DNA of 64,000 bases. Source: Bradyrhizobium lupini. GTDB lineage: Bacteria > Pseudomonadota > Alphaproteobacteria > Rhizobiales > Xanthobacteraceae. The notes beneath the pieces were generated by a model, which was not told the DNA's origin, did not search any database, and was given only the letters and a program-made list of their open reading frames with translations. Each line of letters begins with the position of its first letter. Position 1 is the first letter of the stretch. Both the position numbers and the translations under genes were made by a program. This document shows positions 38,344-46,658 of the stretch, one piece after another. The stretch covers positions 4,793,001 to 4,857,000 of the forward strand of contig NZ_CP162553.1 in assembly GCF_040939785.1 (NCBI RefSeq), read 5' to 3'.

Positions 38344-38574
38344 TCAGGCCGCCGGCAGCGGTCCCTCATCGTCCCCGGCTGCCTGACGCGGCTCGAGGAT
38401 GTCGAGATGGATGCCGCCGCAATCGGTGCAGCGCATGGTCCAATACTCGCATCCGGCACGGCCGCCGATCACGCGGAGCACCGTGAGATCGCCCTCGCAT
38501 TCCGGGCAGCTGGACAACACATTGCGGGTGTAAATCCTCGGCCGCGGCGTGTCTTCGAATTCGATGACTGACAT
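38344..38574 (-). CDS. Small zinc-ribbon protein
   Basis: This 76-residue protein starts [20 protein letters not shown]. It has two cysteine pairs, SCPECEGDL and [10 protein letters not shown], spaced as a zinc ribbon (about 25 residues apart). AAAGGGGGAAA lies upstream of the ATG. It could be a nucleic-acid or protein interaction module. It precedes the small acidic gene at 38633 and uvrB with no overlap. The role is unknown. Confidence 0.72.
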   Translation of the reverse strand: MSVIEFEDTPRPRIYTRNVLSSCPECEGDLTVLRVIGGRAGCEYWTMRCTDCGGIHLDILEPRQAAGDDEGPLPAA

Positions 38575-38632
38575 GACCGATTTCCCCCTTTGACCCTGCG
38601 CCGTTCCTTGGTTCGCCTGCAGTCCCGCTCGC

Positions 38633-38860
38633 TTATTCGTCGTCGCTGTCGTCGGCCCGCCGGCGGAAGCGATCGATGTGGTGCTTGGCATGGGCAATCG
38701 CGGCATCGGGATCAGGCCAGGCGAAGCCGACTTCCATGGCCGGAAACAGCACGCCGTCGATGGCAACCGGGCTGAAATCGGCACGCCGGATCCGGGCGTG
38801 CCACAGCCCCTGGCCAGCTTCGAAGGATTCGATGTCAAAGCCGTCGTAAAGGGTCGTCAT
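38633..38860 (-). CDS. Hypothetical acidic protein
   Basis: This 75-residue protein starts MTTLYDGFDIESFEAGQGLW. The middle reads HARIRRADFSPVAIDGVLFP and FAWPDPDAAIAHAKHHIDRF, with an acidic tail DDSDDE. No cysteine or membrane helix is present, and it is probably cytoplasmic. It precedes the zinc-ribbon gene on the same strand by 58 nt. Function is unknown. Confidence 0.68.
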   Translation of the reverse strand: MTTLYDGFDIESFEAGQGLWHARIRRADFSPVAIDGVLFPAMEVGFAWPDPDAAIAHAKHHIDRFRRRADDSDDE

Positions 38861-38976
38861 TGCAGTCCCCAAAATGTTTTTATTCGAGCGCCTTGTTGGA
38901 GGGTCAGGGGACCACGTTTGCGGATTCTGGGATGTGAAGCCGTTCACAAACGGCGGGCTTTTTTGCACGTTGCAGG

Positions 38977-39897
38977 TCAGTTCCGCGCGCTGGTGCGGCC
39001 GGTCCGCCGGACGGGACGGGCGGCGGGTTCCGACGCCGCGCGCATGATCCAGCGGCGGAACGCGGCAAAGTCGCGCTGCTCGGTTTGGAAGCTGCGATAG
39101 AGCAGGTACCAGCGCATGCCCTTGGGCACCGAGAGCTCGAATGGCGCCACCAGCCGGCCGGCGGTGAGGTCGTCGTCGATATAGGGCCGGATGCCCATGG
39201 CGATGCCGAGCCCGTCGGCGGCAGCCTGAAGCGCCTGGCCGTAGAACTGGAACTCCGGTCCCCGCGCGTTGACGCGTGCGAGGCTTGCGGCCTTGAGCCA
39301 GATCGGCCAGTCCTCGGGCGAATGCGCGACGCGGATCAGGCTCGGTGCCTTGAGATCGCCCGGGCGCTTCAGCGAGGATGCGAGGCGGGGCACGCAGACC
39401 GGCGTGAGGTCGCCGGCGAACAGCGGTTCGGCCACCAGCCCCGGCCAGTCGCCGGTGCCGAGCTGGATGCCGCAGCTCCAGTCCTCGCCGAACGGCACCG
39501 ACGCGCCGCCGGTGGTGAAGCGCACCTCGATGTCGGGCTCTTCGCTGCGAAACTCCGACAGGCGCGGGATCAGCCAGCGCATCGCAAAGGTGTGGCCGAT
39601 GCCGATGGTGAGCACGCGGACGCTCGAGGGCGCCGTCACCTGCGCGGTGAGGCTTGCGAGCGCATCGAAGATCGGCGTCAGCCCGCTCTGATAGGCGCGG
39701 CCCGCCTGCGTCAGCAGCAGCTTGTTGGCCTTGCGCTCGAACAGCGCGACGCCGAGCCGTTCTTCCAGGATGTGCACCATGCGGCTCACGGCGGCTGCCG
39801 ATACGCTCAGCTCGAGGCCGGCCGCGGCAAAGCTGCCGGCCCGCGCCGCGGCCTCGAATGCCTTGATGCCGTTGAGAAACAGCAAGCGCCGCAAATG
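38977..39897 (-). CDS. LysR-family transcriptional regulator (GcvA-like)
   Basis: This regulator has about 306 residues. The HTH reads GIKAFEAAARAGSFAAAGLE, SVSAAAVSRMVHILEERLGV and LFERKANKLLLTQAGRAYQS. The C-terminal effector domain begins near residue 90 (RVLTIGIGHTFAMRWLIPRL). The conserved start LRRLLFLNGIKAFEAA suggests a TTG start at 39897 with GAGG upstream; the longer ATG at 39966 is possible. It is divergent from the TSUP transporter gene at 40017, a typical regulator/target pair. Confidence 0.9.
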   Translation of the reverse strand, partial: HLRRLLFLNGIKAFEAAARAGSFAAAGLELSVSAAAVSRMVHILEERLGVALFERKANKLLLTQAGRAYQSGLTPIFDALASLTAQVTAPSSVRVLTIGIGHTFAMRWLIPRLSEFRSEEPDIEVRFTTGGASVPFGEDWSCGIQLGTGDWPGLVAEPLFAGDLTPVCVPRLASSLKRPGDLKAPSLIRVAHSPEDWPIWLKAASLARVNARGPEFQFYGQALQAAADGLGIAMGIRPYIDDDLTAGRLVAPFELSVPKGMRWYLLYRSFQTEQRDFAAFRRWIMRAASEPAARPVRRTGRTSARN

Positions 39898-40016
39898 ACC
39901 GACCCTCAGGAAAGCTGATGCCAGGCCAAGATAACTCAGTTTGCGTAGACGGGGCAAGCGGGGCACCTTTCGTTCGCTTCGCGCCGCGAGCGGGGAGAAG
40001 GCCGGGAGATTTTTAC

Positions 40017-40796
40017 GTGACGCCCATCATGATCGCTGCCCTTGGATTGCTGATGGTCGGCACCGCGTTCCTGTCGGGGCTGTTCGGCATGGCGGGCGGG
40101 CTGATCCTGATCGGCGTGCTGCTGGCCTTGATGCCGCTGCCGACCGCGATGGTGCTGCATGCGATCACGCAGATGGCCTCCAACGGCTGGCGCGCCTTTC
40201 TCTGGCGGACGCATATCCGCTGGCGCCCGGTCGCGAACTATATGGTCGGCGCGGCCGTCGCGCTCGCGGCGTGGTCGCTCACGCGCTACGTACCGGACAA
40301 GCCGGTCGCGCTGCTGCTGCTCGGGATCACGCCGTTCATGGCGCGGCTGCTGCCCGCCAACATCAAGCCGGATCCCGACCGTCTCTGGCAGGGCACCGTC
40401 TACGGCACGATCTGCATGGGCCTCATGCTGATGACCGGCGTGTCGGGGCCGCTGCTCGACACCTTCTTCCTCGGCGGCGATTTCGGCCGGCGCGAGAAGG
40501 TGGCGACCAAGGCGATGTGCCAGCTCGTCAGCCATTTCAGCAAGCTGATCTATTTCGGCGGCGTGATCGACCAGGCGGCGACGCTCGATCCCGTGCTCGC
40601 GGCCGTCGCGATCGCAGCATCCATGCTCGGCACCACGCTGGCGCGGCGCATCCTCGAAGCCATGACCGACCAGCAATTCGTGGCCTGGTCGATGAATCTG
40701 ATCACCACCATCGCCTGCTACTATATCGCCTATGGCAGCTGGCTGCTGGTCCGCACGCCGGTGCTGGCAGCCTTCGACAAGGGAGGTTTGCAATGA
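40017..40796 (+). CDS. TSUP (TauE/SafE) family transporter
   Basis: This is a polytopic inner-membrane protein of about 259 residues. The first helix is MIAALGLLMVGTAFLSGLFG and GGLILIGVLLALMPLPTAMV, with AITQMASNGWRAFLWR as the family loop. The second half repeats the pattern (GTVYGTICMGLMLMTGVSGP, LLDTFFL). The family exports sulfite, sulfoacetate or other organosulfonates. The GTG at 40017 with GGGAG upstream is preferred over ATG 40029. The stop overlaps the next gene by 4 nt (ATGA). Confidence 0.9.
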   Translation: MTPIMIAALGLLMVGTAFLSGLFGMAGGLILIGVLLALMPLPTAMVLHAITQMASNGWRAFLWRTHIRWRPVANYMVGAAVALAAWSLTRYVPDKPVALLLLGITPFMARLLPANIKPDPDRLWQGTVYGTICMGLMLMTGVSGPLLDTFFLGGDFGRREKVATKAMCQLVSHFSKLIYFGGVIDQAATLDPVLAAVAIAASMLGTTLARRILEAMTDQQFVAWSMNLITTIACYYIAYGSWLLVRTPVLAAFDKGGLQ

Positions 40797-41023
40797 GCGA
40801 GACTGCCGACCCGCTGGTGCTGGACTTCGTCGAGTGGGTTGCGCGCGAGCCCCGCGCCTATGCCGAGGTGATCGCGACCTGGAAGACGTCGTGCCCGCGC
40901 CTCACCATCTGGGAAGACGCCGCCGACCGCGGCTATGTCGCGCGCGAGACGCTGCCCGGAATGGGCCTGGTGATCGCGGTGACGGAGGACGGCGAGAGGC
41001 TGCTGCGCACGAACGGGCGCTAG
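40793..41023 (+). CDS. Small protein coupled to the TSUP transporter
   Basis: This 76-residue protein starts MSETADPLVLDFVEWVAREP and contains PRAYAEVIATWKTSCPRLTI, a W-rich core and a C-terminal LVIAVTEDGERLLRTNGR. The predicted fold is a small winged-helix-like soluble domain. The start overlaps the TSUP stop. GGGAGG lies 10 nt upstream. Co-translation with the transporter suggests a regulatory or partner role. The family was not recognised. Confidence 0.72.
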   Translation: MSETADPLVLDFVEWVAREPRAYAEVIATWKTSCPRLTIWEDAADRGYVARETLPGMGLVIAVTEDGERLLRTNGR

Positions 41024-41034
41024 CTCTCCACATC

Positions 41035-41117
41035 CGTCGTTGCGAGCGCAAGCGAAGCAATCCAGAATGCTTCCGCGGCGGCAGTCCTGGATTGCTTCGC
41101 TTCGCGTGCAATGACGG
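41035..41117. repeat. Palindromic repeat, family C copy 1
   Basis: The arms GTCGTTGCGAGCGCAAGCGAAG with CAATCCAGAA and TCCTGGATTG with CTTCGCTTCGCGTGCAATGAC form a hairpin between the small TSUP-linked gene and the GST gene. A related copy is at 54163-54270. Confidence 0.85.
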
Positions 41118-41136
41118 AATACCGGGAGACCCTTTC

Positions 41137-41835
41137 ATGTCGCTCAAACTCTTCGAACTCGTCGGCACAGACGCCTCGCGACCGTTCAGCCCGTTCTGCT
41201 GGCGCACGCGAATGGCGCTGGCGCACAAGGGCCTTTCGGCGGAAACGTTGCCCTGGCGCTTCACCGAGAAGAGCGCGATCGCGCCACATGGCTCGGAGAA
41301 GGTTCCGGTGCTGCTGCATCACGACCAGCCGGTGGTCGATTCCTGGACCATCGCGATCTATCTCGAAGACAAGTTTCCGGATCGTCCGTCGCTGTTTGGC
41401 GGCGAGGGCGGGCGCGCCATGGCACGCATGCTCAATGTCTGGGGCGACATCGCCATCGTCGGCGGCATCTTTCCATTGATCATCGCCGACATTCCGAACA
41501 ATCTGGACGAGGTCGACGCCGCCTATTTCCGCCAGTCGCGCGAGGCCCGTTTCGGCGGCAAGAGGCTGGAAGAGATCATGGCCAGCCGCGATGCCGGCGT
41601 GGTCGCCTTCCGCAAATCGCTCGAGGTGATGCGGCAGACCCTCAAGAAGCAGCCCTTCATCGGCGGCGCCGCACCGAACTATGCCGACTACATCGTGTTC
41701 GGCGGTTTTCAGTGGGCGCGCGCGACGAGCCCGTTCAAGCTGCTGGAAGCGGACGACCCGGTTTACGCCTGGCGCGAAAAGCTGCTGGATGCGTTCGACG
41801 GCATGGCACGGAAGTCCCCGGGGCATCCAGTGTAG
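41137..41835 (+). CDS. Glutathione S-transferase family protein
   Basis: This 232-residue protein starts MSLKLFELVGTDASRPFSPF. The thioredoxin-like N-domain has FCWRTRMALAHKGLSAETLP and the G-site VPVLLHHDQPVVDSWTIAIY. The alpha-helical C-domain follows from about residue 90. The cysteine or serine at the N-terminal helix (SPFCWRTRM) is a candidate catalytic residue. CGGGAG precedes the ATG. The substrate is unknown. Confidence 0.9.
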   Translation: MSLKLFELVGTDASRPFSPFCWRTRMALAHKGLSAETLPWRFTEKSAIAPHGSEKVPVLLHHDQPVVDSWTIAIYLEDKFPDRPSLFGGEGGRAMARMLNVWGDIAIVGGIFPLIIADIPNNLDEVDAAYFRQSREARFGGKRLEEIMASRDAGVVAFRKSLEVMRQTLKKQPFIGGAAPNYADYIVFGGFQWARATSPFKLLEADDPVYAWREKLLDAFDGMARKSPGHPV

Positions 41836-41904
41836 TTGTCGCGAGCCGTCTCTCCTCAACGTCGTCCTGGCGAAAGCTAGGACCCATACCGCGGAAGCGG
41901 AGGG

Positions 41905-42096
41905 TTATGTTGCCTCCGCCGCCGCACGCAAGCACGCCCGGCACAAGCAATCCTCGCCCTTGACCGGCATCGGCAGCCGCGCCGTTTCTTCCGCGCACCA
42001 GCAGGTGCCGGAGAGGTCGCAGCCGAACTCGGCGCCGCAACGAGAGCAGGCGAGGCGGCGGGGTTGCTGCGCCGGAATGTCTTGCCGATTTGTCAT
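41905..42096 (-). CDS. Cysteine-rich CWC family protein
   Basis: This 63-residue protein contains seven cysteines with the family motif: CSRCGAEFGC, GTCWCAEE and the end CLCRACL. The central CWC gives the family its name. The metal (zinc or iron) is inferred. It reads toward the GST gene and is divergent from the DUF1800 gene. Function is unknown. Confidence 0.88.
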   Translation of the reverse strand: MTNRQDIPAQQPRRLACSRCGAEFGCDLSGTCWCAEETARLPMPVKGEDCLCRACLRAAAEAT

Positions 42097-42210
42097 GATT
42101 TGCGCAAAAGCCGGGCTGTCGTTTTCATGCCGGGTTCATCTCCCGCTGCGGTATATTAGGCCTCGCGCACGTATCGGGAAAGCGGTTGGCAGCGCGCGAA
42201 GGACATATCG

Positions 42211-43800
42211 ATGGCCCGCGATTCGCAAGCCGCGCTCGTCGCGCTCAACCGTTTCGGCTTCGGCGCCCGCGGCGGCGCATCCGGCGATCTCATCAACGCG
42301 GCCTCCGATCCTCGCGGCTTTGTGAAGGCGGAACTCACTCGTCCCAACGGTGTGCTGCTGGAGGCGCCGGGCCTGCAATCCGCGCCGCAGCTCGGGCAGG
42401 CCGTGTTCGCCTATCAGGATCAGGTCAAGCAGGCGCGCGAGGCCGCCGCGAAGGCCGGCGCGCCGACTGAAGCGCCGTTGCAAGCGCCGGCCGATCAGAG
42501 GCCCGGACCGCGCCGCAATCTCTCGCTGAACGCCGTGGCAACCGAGATCGCCGGCCAGATGGCCGAGGCCAAGCCCGGTAACAATAAGCCGGCTGACAAC
42601 AAGCCGGCGGACAATATGGCCAAGCCGGACACTATGCAGCCCAACGCGGCCGCGCCGCCTGCCGCAAAACCCGCCCCGCAGCCGCTCAACGTCATCCAAA
42701 AAACCTTTCGCGCCGAGGCACTGGCGCGGTTGCAGCGCGCGACGCTGGTCGAGTGCGGCTTCACCGAACGGCTGGTCGTGTTCTGGTCCAACCATTTCTG
42801 CATCTCCGCCAGCAAGGGCGAGCTGGCGCGGATCTGGGCCGGTGCGTTCGAGCGCGAGGCGATCAGGCCGCATGTGCTCGGACGTTTCGCCGACATGCTG
42901 AAAGCGGTGGAGCAGCATCCGGCGATGCTGTTCTTCCTCGACAACCAGCAATCGCTCGGACCGGACTCGCGCGCGGGCCAGAACCGCAAGCGCGGGCTGA
43001 ACGAAAATCTCGCGCGCGAGATCATGGAGCTGCATACGCTCGGCGTCGGCGGCGGCTATACGCAGGACGACGTCACCTCGCTCGCGCGCATCATCACCGG
43101 CTGGACCTTTGCTGGCCGGCAGGGACAGCTGGGAGCGCCCGGTTCGTTCGTGTTCAACGTCAATGCGCACCAGCCCGGGCCGCAAATGCTGCTCGGCAAG
43201 ACCTACGAGCCGACCGGCCTTGCGCAAGGCGAAGCCGCCCTCGCGGACATCGCACGCCATCCCTCGACCGCGAGCTTCATCGCCACCAAATTCGTCCGCC
43301 ACTTCGTCGCCGACGATCCGCCGCCGGCGCTGGTGGCGCGACTGCGCGATGTCTTCATCAAGACCGACGGGGATCTCAAAGCGCTGGCAACCGCACTGGT
43401 CGATTCCGACGAGGCGTGGAAGGCGCCACTGACGAAGATGCGCAGCCCTTATGATTTTCTGGTCGCGAGCGGCCGGCTGCTCGCGCGCGTGCCGGAGGAT
43501 CCCGGCGCCTATCTCAACAACCTCAATCTGCTGGGCCAGCCGCTGTGGTCGCCGGCCGGCCCGAATGGTTTCGCCGACACCAATGCCGCCTGGGCTGCGC
43601 CGGAAGGCATCAAGCTCCGGCTCGACATTGCCGCGCAAATGGGCGCGCGGCTTGGGCCCAACATCGACCCGCTCGATTTGTTGGAATTTGCCGCCGCGGA
43701 TGCGGCCTCGATCGAAACGCGGCGGACCATCGAGCGCGCGGAGTCGCGGCAGCAGGCGCTGGCGCTGCTGTTGATGTCGCCCGAAATGCAGAGGAGATGA
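42211..43800 (+). CDS. DUF1800 domain protein
   Basis: This 529-residue protein starts MARDSQAALVALNRFGFGAR. The DUF1800 blocks are FTERLVVFWSNHFCISASKG, RKRGLNENLAREIMELHTLG, YTQDDVTSLARIITGWTFAG, KFVRHFVADDPP and the C-terminal KMRSPYDFLVAS. A Lys/Pro/Ala linker (about residues 90-170) separates the first domain. No signal peptide is visible. It precedes a Tat-exported DUF1501 gene with overlapping or adjacent start (43803). The pair is widely conserved; biochemical activity is unestablished. Confidence 0.9.
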   Translation: MARDSQAALVALNRFGFGARGGASGDLINAASDPRGFVKAELTRPNGVLLEAPGLQSAPQLGQAVFAYQDQVKQAREAAAKAGAPTEAPLQAPADQRPGPRRNLSLNAVATEIAGQMAEAKPGNNKPADNKPADNMAKPDTMQPNAAAPPAAKPAPQPLNVIQKTFRAEALARLQRATLVECGFTERLVVFWSNHFCISASKGELARIWAGAFEREAIRPHVLGRFADMLKAVEQHPAMLFFLDNQQSLGPDSRAGQNRKRGLNENLAREIMELHTLGVGGGYTQDDVTSLARIITGWTFAGRQGQLGAPGSFVFNVNAHQPGPQMLLGKTYEPTGLAQGEAALADIARHPSTASFIATKFVRHFVADDPPPALVARLRDVFIKTDGDLKALATALVDSDEAWKAPLTKMRSPYDFLVASGRLLARVPEDPGAYLNNLNLLGQPLWSPAGPNGFADTNAAWAAPEGIKLRLDIAAQMGARLGPNIDPLDLLEFAAADAASIETRRTIERAESRQQALALLLMSPEMQRR

Positions 43801-43802
43801 TG

Positions 43803-45020
43803 ATGATCGACTGCGTCGAGAACCGGCTCCTCACCTCGCGGCGCGGCCTCCTGCTTGGCGGCGCCTCGTTCGCGGCCTGGGCTTACTTGCCGAAATTCGC
43901 GCGCGCCGCGGATGGCCGCGATCCTCGCCTGATCGTGGTGATCCTGCGCGGCGCGCTTGATGGGCTTTCGACCGTCGCGCCCGTCGGCGATCCCGATTAT
44001 GCCGGCCTGCACGGGGCGATCGCGCTCACGGCGGACGGTGCGCATCCCGCGATCATGCTCGATACTTTCTTTGCGCTGCATCCGGCGATGCCTGAGTTCG
44101 CACGCATGTATCGCGACAGGCACGCCGCGGTGATCCACGCGGTCGCGACGCCCTATCGCGACCGCTCGCATTTCGACGGCCAGGACGTGCTCGAAAGCGG
44201 CTATGCCGGCCCGGGGCGCGTGCAATCCGGTTGGCTCAACCGCGCGCTGGAAGCGCTGCCGCGCGGCGAGCGGGTGTCGAGTGCTCTTGCCGTCGGCCCG
44301 ACCACGCCGCTGGTGCTGCGCGGCAATGCGCCGACCGTCGGCTGGGCGCCGGTGGCGCTGCCGCAAGCCGATGACGACACCGCAATGCGTCTGGTCGAGC
44401 TCTATCGTCACCGCGATCCCGCGCTGGCGGCTGTGCTGTCGCAGGGCCTTGCGCTGGAAAAGGCCGCGAGCGGCGACGACATGAAGCCGAAGCCGGGCAA
44501 CGCGGTCGCGCAGATGCGGCAGGTCGCGCGCGGCGCCGCAAAACTGATGGCGTCCGACGACGGCCCGCGCATCGCGGCGCTCGCGTTCGATGGCTGGGAC
44601 ACGCACGCCAATGAAGGCGGCCCTGTCGGTCGCCTCGCATTCCTGCTCGGCGGGCTCGACGGTGCGCTCGCCGAGTTCGAAAGCGGCTTAGGGGAACGCT
44701 GGCGCGACACCGTCGTCGTGGTCGCCACCGAATTCGGCCGCACCGCGCGCATCAACGGCACAGACGGCACCGATCACGGCACGGGAACGATCGCGCTGCT
44801 CGCCGGCGGCGCGGTGAAGGGCGGCCGCGTCATCGCCGACTGGCCCGGCCTCAAGCCCGCCAACCTTTTCGAGGCCCGCGACCTCAAGCCCACCACCGAT
44901 CTGCGCTCCGTGATCAAGGGCGTGCTGCAGGGCCAGTTCGGCCTGTCGGATCGCGTGCTGGCCGAGACGGTGTTTCCAGATAGCGCAAGCGCACGTCCGA
45001 TGAAGGGGTTGGTTGCTTAA
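43803..45020 (+). CDS. DUF1501 domain protein with Tat signal
   Basis: This protein has about 405 residues. The Tat motif is SRRGLLLGGASFAAWAY with a hydrophobic stretch. The DUF1501 domain belongs to the alkaline phosphatase/sulfatase superfamily: LIVVILRGALDGLSTVAP, AVATPYRDRSHFDGQDVLES, AALAFDGWDTHANEG and VVVATEFGRTARINGTDGTD with the conserved TDHGTGTIALLAGGAVKGG. Three in-frame ATGs (43797, 43800, 43803) follow GAGGAG; 43803 has the best spacing. It is likely exported folded to the periplasm. Coupling with DUF1800 is the constant context. Confidence 0.9.
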   Translation: MIDCVENRLLTSRRGLLLGGASFAAWAYLPKFARAADGRDPRLIVVILRGALDGLSTVAPVGDPDYAGLHGAIALTADGAHPAIMLDTFFALHPAMPEFARMYRDRHAAVIHAVATPYRDRSHFDGQDVLESGYAGPGRVQSGWLNRALEALPRGERVSSALAVGPTTPLVLRGNAPTVGWAPVALPQADDDTAMRLVELYRHRDPALAAVLSQGLALEKAASGDDMKPKPGNAVAQMRQVARGAAKLMASDDGPRIAALAFDGWDTHANEGGPVGRLAFLLGGLDGALAEFESGLGERWRDTVVVVATEFGRTARINGTDGTDHGTGTIALLAGGAVKGGRVIADWPGLKPANLFEARDLKPTTDLRSVIKGVLQGQFGLSDRVLAETVFPDSASARPMKGLVA

Positions 45021-45100
45021 CCTACGATTCCGGGGCCCGCACCTTGCGGCGCGTCCCGGAATGACGACATGATCGGCCGAACGTCAGGAGACCATCACCC

Positions 45101-45424
45101 ATGTACATCGCCATGAACCGCTTCCGCGTCGCCAAGGGCTCCGAGGCTGCTTTCGAACAGGTCTGGCTTTCGCGCGATACTCATTTGGACAAGGTGCCGG
45201 GCTTCGTCGAGTTTCATCTGCTGCGTGGCCCCGAGCTCGAGGATCACACGCTGTACGCCTCGCACACGGTGTGGGCGAACCATGCGGCGTTCGAGGCCTG
45301 GACCAAATCGGATGCCTTTCGTGCCGCGCACGCGCGGGCCGGCGACACCAAGCCGACCTATCTCGGCCATCCCCAGTTCGAGGGCTTCGAGGTGATGCAG
45401 ACGGTGGGGCGCGGCGCCAAGTAG
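45101..45424 (+). CDS. Antibiotic biosynthesis monooxygenase-fold protein (HmoB/IsdG-like)
   Basis: This 107-residue ABM-domain protein starts MYIAMNRFRVAKGSEAAFEQ. The core has WLSRDTHLDKVPGFVEFHLL and HTLYASHTVWANHAAFEAWT, ending GFEVMQTVG. Members include heme-degrading monooxygenases of rhizobia (HmuQ/HmuD type) and quinol monooxygenases. The W...H arrangement is consistent with heme binding, but this is inference. No hmu gene is in the window. Confidence 0.85.
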   Translation: MYIAMNRFRVAKGSEAAFEQVWLSRDTHLDKVPGFVEFHLLRGPELEDHTLYASHTVWANHAAFEAWTKSDAFRAAHARAGDTKPTYLGHPQFEGFEVMQTVGRGAK

Positions 45425-45442
45425 CGCGCGCCGCCGCAAAGA

Positions 45443-46384
45443 TCAGCCCAGCGTGATCTTGTCGATCTCCGCCATCTCCTCCGCACCGAGTTTCCACGCA
45501 ATCGCCTTCACGTTCTCCTCGACCTGCGCGACGCGGGTGGCGCCGGCAATCACGCTCGACACTTGCGGGCGCGCGGCGAGCCAGGAGAAGGCGAGCTCGA
45601 GCATGCTGTGCCCGCGCGCTTTCGCAAATGCCGTGAGCTTCTCGACGATGTCCTCGTTGCGCGGCGTGACATAGCGGTCGCGTAATGCCGGTACCTTGCC
45701 GAAGCGCGTATCGGTCGGGGCGGCCGCGCCGCGCTGGTACTTGCCGGTGAGCAGCCCGCTTGCGAGCGGGAAGAACGGCAGCAGGCCGAGCTTGTACTCT
45801 TGTGCCGCCGGCAGCAGATCCTTTTCGATGTCGCGCACCAGCAGGCTGTATTCGTCCTGGCAAGAGACGAAGCGGCTGACATTCATCGCGCGCGCGGTGA
45901 ACTCGGCCTCCGCTAGGCGCCAGGCCGGAAAATTGGAATTGCCGATGTAGCGCACCTTGCCTTGACGGACGAGATCGTCGAGCGCGCGCAGCGTCTCCTC
46001 CATCGGAGTCAGCGGGTCGTAATCGTGCTGCTGATAGAGATCGATGTAGTCGGTCTTGAGCCGCGTCAGGCTCGCCTCGACTGCGTTCATGATGTAGCGG
46101 CGCGAAGCGCCCTGCTTGGTTCCGTCGGCCGCCATCGGCTTGGAGAATTTGGTGGCGAGCACGATCTCCTTGCGGCGGTCGCCGAGCACGGTGCCGAGCA
46201 CCGTTTCCGAACCGCCCATGCCGGCATAGATGTCGGCGGTGTCGAACAGCGTGATGCCGAGATCGAGCGCGCGGTGGATCACCTTGCGCGAGGGCTCCAG
46301 GTCCGTGCGCTGGCCGAAATTGTTGCAGCCAAGCCCGACCGCAGACACGCGCAGGCCGGAGGCGCCGAGATTGCGAATTTCCAT
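45443..46384 (-). CDS. Aldo/keto reductase
   Basis: This 313-residue NADPH-dependent oxidoreductase starts MEIRNLGASGLRVSAVGLGC. The catalytic tetrad shows as DTADIYAG (Asp and Tyr), ATKFSKP (Lys) and LYQQHDYDPLTP (His). The C-terminal cofactor site is VIAGATRVAQVEENVKAI. The start at 46384 is the family norm, with an upstream in-frame ATG rejected. The substrate cannot be assigned; it belongs to the YajO/voltage-channel-like AKR group. Confidence 0.94.
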   Translation of the reverse strand: MEIRNLGASGLRVSAVGLGCNNFGQRTDLEPSRKVIHRALDLGITLFDTADIYAGMGGSETVLGTVLGDRRKEIVLATKFSKPMAADGTKQGASRRYIMNAVEASLTRLKTDYIDLYQQHDYDPLTPMEETLRALDDLVRQGKVRYIGNSNFPAWRLAEAEFTARAMNVSRFVSCQDEYSLLVRDIEKDLLPAAQEYKLGLLPFFPLASGLLTGKYQRGAAAPTDTRFGKVPALRDRYVTPRNEDIVEKLTAFAKARGHSMLELAFSWLAARPQVSSVIAGATRVAQVEENVKAIAWKLGAEEMAEIDKITLG

Positions 46385-46499
46385 GGGAGATCCCCGTCGG
46401 AGATGGGCAGGGGCGCATTGTGACCGCGGTGCCCCGCCGCAGCAAGCCGTGCGCCGCGTTGCTGCCATGCTGACAACGCTGCCGACAAGGACTGCCGAC

Positions 46500-46545
46500 A
46501 AAAAAATGCGGCCCCTGTCAGACGCGGCGACTGACGGGGACCGCT
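46500..46545 (-). terminator. Rho-independent terminator of the GNAT gene
   Basis: On the minus strand the stem formed by 46508-46521 and 46531-46544 (GCGGCCCCTGTCAG and its near complement) is followed by ATTTTTTT. It is about 110 nt beyond the GNAT stop at 46659, so it is the likely end of that transcript. Confidence 0.6.
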
Positions 46546-46658
46546 TTGGGGCGCTTGATCGGTGACGGGGGGCTGACCAGACGCAGCTGCAGCCTAGTCC
46601 CGCTATGTTACGCGCAGGTGACAGACAGAGTTATCCACAGGCGGCGCGATCGCGAGGA

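Noticed and set aside
42136..43638. 500-codon open frame opposite the DUF1800 gene
   Set aside because: Antisense shadow; the DUF1800 frame has clear conserved blocks.
46600..46645. Chromosomal replication origin
   Set aside because: Only one DnaA box, no AT-rich unwinding region and no dnaA/dnaN/parAB neighbours.
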